A program made the translations under genes and the position numbers. 64,000 nucleotides of DNA from Atopsyche davidsoni. Lineage: Eukaryota; Arthropoda; Insecta; Trichoptera; Hydrobiosidae. Below are positions 26,801-38,100 of this stretch, in pieces. The stretch is taken from the NCBI GenBank assembly GCA_022113835.1, contig JAILWY010000010.1, positions 9,633,001 to 9,697,000 of the forward strand, in the 5' to 3' direction. Position 1 is the stretch's first letter; the number at the start of each line of letters is the position of its first letter. The notes under the pieces are model-generated. The model searched no databases. It was not told the DNA's origin and saw nothing but the letters and a program-made list of their open reading frames with translations.

Positions 26801-28554
26801 AAGATAAATCTAATTATCGAACTGTAATCTTCAATGACTTGCTTTTTTTTATGAACACATTCCTGATATGTCTACATATCAAGAAGATTTTCATTTTCCT
26901 ATTTTTCAATTTGTGTGACTGAGAAATCTTGTTCACAGATACATTTTATCATTGTTACTTGATTTGATGAAGTTGAAATATCACAGGTAAGGTGGGCTGC
27001 AGCCTGTGCATTTTTGATCTAGATAAAGATCAATCCAATCCTGTTTTTTGTGTCACAATCAGTTTTGTAAGGGGCATGTTTTGAACATCATGTATAAATT
27101 TAAAATGCCATCAGTAACCATAAGGTAAGTAATCTATCAAATAGGCAGCAAAAAAATAGCCAAACAAATTTAATCACATAACATACAACAATAAAATAAT
27201 TTTTAAAACATAGTTATAACTAACATTAAATTGTAGCACAACATACAAGTTATTTTAAATGTGTTAAATAATTTTTTTTAAAAACGCAACATTTCTTTTA
27301 TTTTTTTAAATGCATAATCTCCACAATATCTTTGTCAAATTAAAAATTTTTGCTCAAAAAAGTAAATGATTTTTTTTTATTTATATTTTAAAAATTTCAA
27401 ATATTTCTTAATAAAAATTGGAAACAATTTTGTATTTTTCATGAACAGTTATAATATTGTCAATAACTTTACAAAACAATAAAATTAATTTATAATAGCC
27501 ACAAGCTTGTGTATTTCAGCGAGATATTTTTTGAGAAATATCAATTCTATCAAACCTTATACTCAAATATTAGAAAATTATATTTTATCAGATAATGATA
27601 GGTAGGTGGATGTAAGTTTAATATTTAAAAAAATCACTTTCATTTTGAAACAAACAATGTAAGCCTACTTATTAAACCAAATACATTTTATTACTTAAAA
27701 TACTTTCAAAGAACTGGAAAAAGTTGGTTTCACATGGAGTCAAAAATACTCACCATCAACTAATTAAAAATATAACATAGGAAATCAAGAAGCACCTTGA
27801 CAATTATGAAAGAAACACTCGACATGCAACTGCCACAAACAAAGTACCACTGGCCTCTTATTTGATGTAAAATTTGCTCAGGTTCTGATTTATAGAATAG
27901 TGATATAAATTTAATTAAATCACAGTATAGAAATTTTATTCAATAGACATTTTATTGAATTGTAGAGAAATTTAAACTTATACTGGAGAGAGTTACTACA
28001 GTGCATCTGTAGGTCAAATGTCTGAAAATAGCTGAGGTGGCTCTCTGCTAAAAAAAGTATAAACATTACTGTCTCACAGGAACATTAAAAAGAACTGAAG
28101 AATACAAATCAAGAAAGGAAAACACCGACAAACAATTTGAAGCAACTATAGATAAATTGAAAAAACCAAAAGAAATGTTTATTTTTAAAAATTATATAAT
28201 TAATTTTATTCTTCGGCCTGAATAGTACTTTGATCATCAAATATTTGTGCTAACATCTTGTGTGGAGGCAAAATGAATTATTTTGGCATAGTTATTATTA
28301 CAATTTTTAACCTTAAAAATAAATATCAGACAGTTCATGCTTACAATTTAGAAGAATGCCAATTTTGCTATCAATAATCTTAATTTAATATATCGAATAT
28401 AAAAAAACCATCTGTAAAAAAAATAACCTTTTAGATCAATGGGAAAATCAGAGATTCTTTTTAAATAAATGACCTAATCCCTTTACAAGTACTTTTAAAC
28501 AAACTCATTGAACAGAAAATTACTATAAACCATATTTTAACCCTAATTGCAACG
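17870..28554. other. Long AT-rich gap, no convincing gene
   Basis: About 10.7 kb of AT-rich DNA with simple-sequence tracts. Weak points of interest are a more balanced patch near 19260-19400, an open frame pair near 19442-19735, and a patch at 26510-26650 open on both strands. None has splice sites or domains. If the 17.5-kb exons belong to PDE7 this would be its last intron; otherwise it is intergenic. Confidence 0.4.
20850..20888. repeat. (TA)n microsatellite
   Basis: An uninterrupted run of about 19 TA units. Confidence 0.95.
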
Positions 28555-28626
28555 GTTTAAGTGGACGGGGATGGCTCCTGATGTATACAGTAGTTATGTC
28601 ATTTTACATCTAATGACATATATTAC
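28555..28626 (-). CDS. Possible alternative last PDE7 exon
   Basis: An acceptor (tgatttatttcag-like, ttatttcag|GTAATA) is phase-compatible with the donor at 28772. The frame would add only NICH before TAG. It is listed because the intron would be short (about 145 bases) and the signals are acceptable. Simple termination at 28756 is equally possible. Confidence 0.15.
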
Positions 28627-28755
28627 CTGAAATAAAAAATAAAATATTTTCACTCATTTCAAAAGTAATACTAAATCAATCATTCAAAACAACAAATCAG
28701 AAATGACCTTACATAAAACCATTATCTTTTAACATAATTTATGTAAAAACCATAT

Positions 28756-29162
28756 TTAAATTTTATTCATACCAGTCATTGCTAGAACTTCTACGGGTAG
28801 AGAGCCACGGCGTTTTGGATTCACATAAGTATTTTCATGCAGTTCATAGTTAGCCTGCTTCAGCCAGTGGCACCATATATTATCACTCGGATTATCGATA
28901 GACAATAGTCCGATTTCTTTCACCAATTCTGCTCCCCCAGAACTCCTCCTTATAAGTATTTTAGCTCGAGTACCGCTGAAGCCGCTGTGATTCGTCGGCA
29001 TGAGGTTGAACCTTCTGCACTCAGAACGCACATCTACAGGAGCTGAGCCACGTCGCCTCGTATTATCTTGTCGTTTGTCCAATATTGGATTATTCTCCAT
29101 TTCAAGGATATAGTTACCACCAAAGCTTGGTTTTTTCTTAACTCCTTTATAACTGCATTTAT
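28756..29162 (-). CDS. PDE7: PDE7 distal C-terminal tail exon
   Basis: The acceptor is ttgttatag|AT, phase 1, matching the GATG|GTAATG donor at 34354/34355 so that the codon GAT is rebuilt. The exon encodes 134 residues rich in Arg, Ser and Pro, with [11 protein letters not shown] and [11 protein letters not shown]. The same motif type occurs in the preceding exon, which supports a single protein. It ends at TAA (28756-28758), but a donor-like ACTG|GTATGA lies 17 bases earlier, so the tail may continue. Confidence 0.6.
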
Positions 29163-32100
29163 CTATAACAAAAAAAAACGAATTAATATTTTAGTAATAT
29201 TCATTTAGTTACTCATAAAAATATAAGCTTTAAAACTAGGCAACAATTATAGATTCAATATTGATAGAGTAACTTTTATCTAAGCATTTGTCATAATTTA
29301 AATTGCTCTTAGATTTTAGATCAGATACACTGCCTCAAAATCTATGTTCAAGCAAATAATATTAATGTAATTAATCCAACTGCCCCCTAATAAATGTTTT
29401 GATCATCTGTCAATAATTTGAGTATCATCTTTGATTCGTATAGACAATTTGATTTTTAGTTCATTTCAATAATGAATATTATTTTCACTGAAATATAAAC
29501 TATAAAAATGTATTTTTATCAAACAGGGTTAGATCTAATAGGTAATGAAAAATGGTAAAAAAATATACACCTACATGTTAACACACTTTAGGCGGGCGTT
29601 TGCACGCGCAAGTTTGCCGATTTCTATTTTGTTTCCAGGAATCGTTGAAAAAAACATATTAGCATGTGTTCCAGCTTTTGCATGGAGCCAACATGAAACG
29701 TAGTACTACTTATCCCGCCTTTCGCGTCAAACCAATAAAAACGTAGTACTACGTGACCCACATTACAGCAACAATTTAAAAAAACGTAGTACTACGTTAC
29801 CCGCCTAAAGTGTGTTAAGATACTTTTAAGCAGTCAACAAAGTGTTAGCGCTAAATTCATATATTATATTTATTTATATACCTTGATTTAAAAACTTTTT
29901 TCACTAAAAGGTATTTGTTTGTAGCAATAAAATTAGCATGCTGTGTGTGCAAAGAGGCCATGGTACAAGCCACTTAGTGGCTCATCCAGAATGTAAATGC
30001 TACCGAATAGGAAATCCCTACAGTTTTTGCTCAACTGTAAATGGCGAAACCGTGCCTTCTAATAAACTAATTAAATTTCATGACATCGGTTGAACTCTAT
30101 CCAAGAAATCAGATTCCATATCACAGTAGTTTTCATTTTACAATTTTGTCTCTTACGTGGGTTTTGCTCCGAATTATGGGACTGCAACTAGCTTTAACAG
30201 TTGAAACGTATAAAACTGTCTTGTTACGTTAAAAAGACGTTAACGCGACTTTTGCAAAATATAAATAGAAGAGCAGATTAGTAGTACACTGCGGAATACA
30301 TGAGAAAATGGGTGCAACTAAAAATATGCTCAATCTATTGTAAGACGTACTATGTATGTACTTAATGATTTGTGGAATCAGGGAAAAAGAGAAACCAGTC
30401 ATAAAAAATAGGGTTAAAGTTGAAACACAACAGCAGTATTTTGCTCGTGTTTTTCCTTACATGTCTTCAGTATTGTAGTAATATCATTTTTGCCAAGACA
30501 TGATATTACAAGTTACGAGACGTACAATAGATCACCGTTTCTTATTGAACTGGGGCTGGAGAGTTATTTATTATTCTAATTTTATATTCATAAGCAAATT
30601 TATTACCACTGTCTAATTTAAAAATGATGTTAAGGAAAAGAATCTACCAACTAAAAAACAACTGACTTCATACATATTATATATATATATATGAATTATT
30701 TTTATACTTCAAAATAATTCAAGAAATTAAAAGGTAAGTCAAATCTCTAATGCATATTTTGTTTCTACGGTAGTATTAAAAAGGTACAAAGTGTTCCAGA
30801 TAATTGTTGTTTTAGATTTTGGACTCATAACATTTTCTGAACTCCCAAAATAAGTTATTTTCAGCTTTTACTCGATGTAAAATAGTGAAAAAAATCATGT
30901 TATTAAATGTTGTAAAAAAACAATAAAATATTTTCGTAGTGACAAAACAATGGCTCATTTTTTTAATGTATTATATGAATTTTAGTCTTCGGCTGATTGA
31001 TTCCCTAGCTTTAAGCAGCCATACTAATTGCAAGTATATCACTATATGAAAAATACTATAATTTATCAATCACATTTATAAAAGTAAGACAGTGAGTTTC
31101 ACTTTATTAGACGAAAAGCAATGAAACAAACTAAGAATGTAATATAAAAATTACTTTATTAACCCATTTGCAGTCAAAATACAAAAAAAAGTGTGTTCTT
31201 AAACACGTATTCTTGGTATATCTAAGAAAAAAATAGAAACACTTTAATGATAAAACATGTCACTATGACAATAACAATAATTTTAATTTAATAAAAAAAT
31301 ATCTCAAATCACTATCATGACCCCACCCCATCATAATATTTTAAAATTGTCAACGACGCAAGTATGTCTAGTGGTGTGAATGTTATATAAGTTAATGGAT
31401 GTATGAATCAATGGATGTATGAGTTCTGAACAACAGTAGTATGTTATCGTATTGTATTTATTATGCAGCATCACATATTCAAAACTGATGGATTTCAAAA
31501 ATATGTATTCAATACTCATCCGAATTTCGTTACAACCATTAATTTTGAAAACCCACATGCCATATACTATAAAGAGATGCACGGTCAGTAACAGATGATT
31601 AAAAATATTAACAAATCAGAAATATCATATTTATTATAATATAAACATTTTTCATTCTCAAATAAATATTTCTGCTAAAATCATTATGTATGTAGTATAT
31701 AATATATGCATGAAATAGCTTATTGATAAATGTCGATGTCTAAACATGAAACATGCAAGTTGTTATCATAAAAGAAATTTTTAAATTAAAATTTAAGAAA
31801 TTCTGTGAATTTAAAAATTAATTGATATTAACACTAAACCTACAATAGGGGTCATTTTGACCACTTTTCAAACTTTGGTATGACTTTAACATACTCAAAC
31901 TTTATCGTATTGCTATAAAATTTTACTACTTTTCCTAAATTATGCATATAATGCATTTTTCATTTTTCAGATACATATGTGACGGGTGTTTTCCTACCAC
32001 GAGAGGTCAATTTGACCGTTTGATCGTTAAAGACGAAACAAAACCATATGAAAATTATGTGCCAACAAGCACCAATAACTAAACAACAAGAGTATGTTTT

Positions 32101-35100
32101 TTAAAAGTAGATTTACATTATATGGCCCAGGGTACTATCAACTAAAGCATGCCTTAACTAATAATGGATATCTCTAATGGAATGTAGAAAAAATGAAGCA
32201 CAACTTTTTTAGTAGTGTCGCTACTGGTGAAAAAATGAATAATTTATATTACAATTTGTAACTTTTTGTGAATGCACAACTTAACTTTTGATATTAATCC
32301 AGTATGGACGCTGCTTTACATTATAATATTGTGCAAGATTCATTTCAAAATAAATAGTTTTAACTACGGTGGCATCAAACTTTAAATAAACAATTTAATG
32401 AAATACTTAATTAACATTCGTATTTAAATCTTCTTCATAGGGTGCCTCTCCTCATAGGAGGTTGGCGACCATCTCACTTAGCATAATTTTTTGCAAAATG
32501 TTCATGTTTTTCTAAGAGAAAAATAGTCTAGTGGGTCCCAGGGTGCTTCTACAATATTATAAATACTAGTATATATTATTATTATAATTATAATTATATT
32601 AGTATTATAAAAAAAAACAGTGTGAACTGGATGCCTAAAATCTGAAAGACTGATAAAAAAGACCAGTTTTTACAAACTTTGAGTAGGTCATATTTGATGA
32701 AACAGTTTTTATCGGATAAACAATCTGTAATTGAAATCAAACTATTTAAATTCGTAAGATAAAACTTATTCCCTTTTAAAATAAATCATCTGTAATTACT
32801 ATTTATTTCATCAAGTCTTTCATAACTAGGGCAATTTTTTTTTTTCAAAATTACAGATATAGTACGTTCAAAAAGTGCATGTGCACTTGTTTTATTCTAG
32901 TACATTTTGATAGTATATATATATATATATATATATATAAGACAGTCAATAAGCCAACATTGGGTAGCAAATTTCAGCAGAAATTTATAAGCAACAAACA
33001 ATAGAAATATCTACTGAAAAAAAAATACTGCATTGTAAATCACATTAATACACTTAAAAACAAGCTTTAATTAAAGATAAACCTCAACTGACAAAGGCAA
33101 ACAATAGTCAAATTAAAAAGGATCAGTAGTTGATGTAGAATACTACATTCCACTTGTCTGTCCGCTGTTTACCTTGGTCAATTCTTAAATATCATTTAGC
33201 AAATCTCAAAAATCAATAAAAGCAGTCTTCTAAACAGTTCTTTATTACTTATCTAAATCTCAAACATATTATAAAGTTAATTGTAAACCTTATAGAATAT
33301 ACAATAGCTCTTACTCCTTCAACCTTGATAACTTTTTTATAAAATAAATTTGGCACATGTTTTTCCTTGTGTCAAGATATGGTTAAAATTATAATAAAAT
33401 AAGCATAATATTTAACAAATAAGTGTAATTAAATTATTTCCTTTTCCCCTTGCCCCATTCTGCACAAAGGCCTGATAAGGTCTGCAGCAAAGTCTCAGAT
33501 TACAAGCATTAAGATTTGCAGACACATTAAGATATGACCAATTGTATTATTCCAGACCCTATTGGTTTCAAACTTCTCAACAGAAATTCTTGAAACATTG
33601 TTGGATTGATTTCCAAGCTTCAGTTAGCAATGAAATCTGTGACAGAGAAGTGTGATTTTTTCTGGTTATTTAAGTATCAGTGTTGAACTACTGGGTAAGT
33701 AAATATTTTTTATTATAATTGTAATTGCAAATAACCATTGTGTTACTAAATTTGATTTCAAAACTATGGAGTACTTTATGTAGTTAAACATTTTCAAAAA
33801 AATCATTTGATTTATTAGTGTACATTTTGCAATGTCGAAACATTTGGGTTTTAAACCCAATTGATAAAAATAATTCAACGCTTTAAATACGTAATTTTAA
33901 TTTTTTAAAATTTGATTTTCTTTATAAGCAAGATAAAAACACTTTGTTAAATCAAAAATAAGTAATAAGTTTGTCATATTATAATTAATTATAAATATAA
34001 ATAAGATTCATTACATGATTATTAATACTTTTAGCTATATACGATCATCAAACATTTACTAAAAGCAAAAAAGATGTATATATTCAAAATAAATTTTATC
34101 ATCAATAGGTTCCTACAACTAAATATTCTATGAGATATTAAAGGAAAATGCTTAAGATATAGTAAAAGCGCATATCATCACAACATAAACAATAAATTAA
34201 ACTTATAAGTGTACCATATTGCCATAGAAATATGAAAACTTCAATCTTTGGAATAAAAATTAAGTATAAAATATAATACACAACATTAGAAAGAAAGCGT
34301 TTGAAGTGTTTTTAATGTGTGTACATAGTAAGAATTAAAAAGAATGACCATTACCATCTTCGATATTTCCTGAGGCTGGCCCTTTATTATCAGCATCTTG
34401 TAGAATGGAATGTGTATTATTATCTTCAGCCGATGTTTCAATACTCAGCAAACGCTCTTCTGAGTTGCCAACTTCTGAACAAATATTCCCACAAACTTCC
34501 TCAGGCAAAATTAAAGAATCAATTTTCTCTTTAAGAATCTCAGCTCTATCCAACTGCGAACAACTCGAAGATTCAGAAATGCTATTTTCCATCAGAGATT
34601 CTATGCAAGATGGCATTTCCCCTGCAGCTGATAAATATCGAGCACGAGTGTAAGGCATAACAGGAGGAAATGTTTGTTGTCGGAACAAACCTCTCTTAGA
34701 ACCGCATCCATATAAAACATGATTCAAGCGATTAGCCTCCAGACTGCTAGTGATGTTAGCTATTGTCACATCAGGCAACAGATTCTCAGCATTGTCCGTG
34801 CAATCCACATTACTAGACTCTTCCTTTAATCCAAGACTAAGAACTGACTGATACAGATCTAATTCACTGAATGACCCTTGTTCTGCAACAGTTAATGCTT
34901 TTCGTAAGATTTTACGTTCTTGGACTGGAAGGCTGTCTCTTCGAGACAAAGATATAGCAGTAGACATCACAGATGCTGGTACAGAAAATCGCCTCTTTGA
35001 TGAGCCTACCAACTCCTTAGATTCATTAGCAGTTTTATCTTGATATGGTAATAGTTTTTCTGCACTACTCGTCAGCTCATCAATAGCACACACGTCTTCA

Positions 35101-38100
35101 TCGTAATCTTCAATATTTTCTGTATCAGAGAACTCTGTGCGAGTCTCCTCGCCCATCTCCTGTCCCAACATGGAATCCCATTTTATCTCATTGCTTTTTA
35201 AATTTTTCATCATAAATTTAGACAAATCGCTGTTCATAAATCGATCCCATTCGGATATCAATGGTGTCACCACAAATTTAAAGAACCCTGAAAAATTTAA
35301 ACAAAAATGAATATAGCATGTTATACATGTTCATTAAAAAAATATTATAAACAAAAATTTAAATAAAACTTATACTAAACATGATTCTCAAAACTATTAA
35401 ATTTCATTAAAATATCTTTGATTGATAAACATAACCAATTATTTAAAAAAATCGATTGGTACTTATTATTCTTTAAAGAATGAAAATATAAAAATAATGT
35501 GTAAAATTGTGGTGTTGGGCCAACATAGATAAGAAAAATTAAAGAAAAACAAAAGCAAACTAAGTTATGAAATTACCGGTCTGAATTTTGGGTATGGAGT
35601 TGGTGTGACGATCACAGAGTGAAGTGATGGGCAAATTTAGTTTACGTTCATAGTCTCCTTGTCTAAAAAACTCCTCGCAAACTTTCAAACTCCATTTACT
35701 GCTAACGTCCCACGGACGACAAGGATTTGAAATATCTGCACATTTCAAACAGATCTGAAGGATAAAACTGCGATCTTCGGCTTTATTGAAATCAAGATGT
35801 GGACCATCTATGTAATTCTGGAAAATAAACAATTATACAGTCAGCATAATCAGTTACTCATTCACTTCTATGATCTTATTTAATTGGAATAGGTTATTAT
35901 TTTTATGATGCATTATAATTTCATATTAGGTTTAAATATTTAAAATCACTGCTAGTAATATATTTTGAAAACAATATAAATTTTAAATTTATAGAATAAA
36001 TTTCACACCTTAAATTTGCCAAGAAATTCTTGGTGGCGAGTGATATCGGTGGCTAATATCAGTGAACTTATTTGTTCCTGCAAGTCATCCCAAACATGTT
36101 CCAACTGTTTGGCTATGCCACTCTCGACAAGGCAGCCAACAGCAGAACGCCAATGATGATTTTCTAGCACTGAAGAGTTCTATAAAATAATAACAATATA
36201 ATGTAATATTATTATATTAAACACTAAAACAATTACATATAGATCTCCCTAGTGAACTAAATGAAATATTAATTTCTAGATATTTTGATTAAACACTAAT
36301 CTAACTATACACAAGCTCTCACTCTTACTTACTTGGTAAAGAGATGCCAAATGGTTGGAAGTAGCAACCAAAAATGGTTGATTTACACCAGGGTGATCAA
36401 CATCATGGGCAGAAGCACCAATTAAAGATGATAATATTTCCAATGGTTTGAGATATTTAAAAATCTGGAAGAAATCATTTCAATTATTGACACTGATCAG
36501 CAATTAAAATTGTAAATTATATGTGATATAAAAAACATTGAATTAAATTCATTATTCACTAAGCACGTTTTGAATACAATATTGCTTAGATACAGATAAG
36601 ATAAAAATATAATAATTAGTTATTACTCGTTATTTTTCTTCACAGAATGTTTCAGATCATCACACCAGTGTGACGGTTACGGAATGTTCCAGTATTCTCA
36701 ATGTTGAATCAGATTATAAATATTGAATAAAACTGACTTGTGTAGGATGTTATAATTGGCTGTTAATTATAAATTCACTAAAAACAAATTACCTTATGTT
36801 CTTGTAGGAAACAGTGCATTGCCTGAGTGACATCAGTCGCATGTATTGAGTTATGGTACGGGTTAGTACTATGGTAGCCTTCCTCAATCAAGCTAAACAG
36901 TTTCCATGCTGATGCCACATCAAGGTGGAAGTAGTCAAACAAGTCATAGACTTGGAAAAGGTGTACCATGAGCACCGGTAGAGACCGACCTATTATAAAT
37001 TCAAATACATCTTAGTAAGAAAGCACCTTTTTCATTTTAACCTATTTAAGACCCTAAAACCCATTAATCTAGCAACTTAACACAAAAACAAACTTAGTGA
37101 ATTATTATATAAATAAATTATTAAATATTTTAATGGTATAAAATTCAGCAGCTTTTACAAAATTTGATATCAACTCAAAAATCATTTGCTATGAAATAAC
37201 CAGATCTGAAATGCACAAAGAATAACCTTCGTGAATATTGAACATAATCTAAGTAAATAAACACACTAGCTAATTTTACACAAGATGCCAATATTTAAAT
37301 GAAATCACCCAAATATAAATGTATCTAACTAATGAGGATCCATGTCAGATGTAATATGCACCAAAACTGCAATGCATACAAAAGGCCCAAGTAATGTTTG
37401 AAATAAAACTAGAATTAATAAAATGATATTTACCACCAGAAACATTCTCCAAAATGAAAGCATTGAAATTCCACATTGCCGATTGGTTTACAATCAACTG
37501 AAACAAAGGAGGCGTACATTATGGCTAAGAAAATGATTTATCAATTAAAAATCTTTAAAACTGCTTGTACAGTACCTTAAAATGAAGCGAGTCGCATATA
37601 CGTATTTGGTAAAAAATTTACTCTAGCACATAAACTTATTAAAATAAGAAAAACAACAATGCCAGATTTCACATAATAATTATTGTGTAAAGCATTCATC
37701 ACAATAATGAATATATAGACATAAATTCAAATAAACAAAATTGTATATGTTAATTTACATAAATATTGTATAAATATGTATATAAATATTGGATAGTAGC
37801 TGACGATTTTTGAATATTTAAAAGATCTGAATCAAACACCTTTACGTGCTTATTATGGGAGTAAAAGTATTTACTGCAGATAAGTTGAATATGCAATAAA
37901 CGTCAGAAAACTTATTTTTCGCTATATTTTATTGATTAACTATTGCGAACTTAAGGCGAGAGTTTGCAAGTCAAGAGTTATTGAGCAAAGAAAAATAGGT
38001 AGCACACATGTAAATAAGGTCAAAATTCTCGCTATATCACAGAGGACGAAAGTATTAATACCAAACTTTGATAGTCAGGTATGAGTTCGAATGACACCTA

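Noticed and set aside
34319..34653. Plus-strand frames over the PDE7 tail exon
   Set aside because: They are shadows of the minus-strand PDE7 exon, which has splice sites, homology at its start and phase continuity.
35577..36989. PDE4 (dunce) or PDE8 identity for the phosphodiesterase
   Set aside because: The [21 protein letters not shown] and N-terminal HGQAK segments match PDE7. No UCR1/UCR2, PAS or REC region typical of PDE4 or PDE8 is seen.
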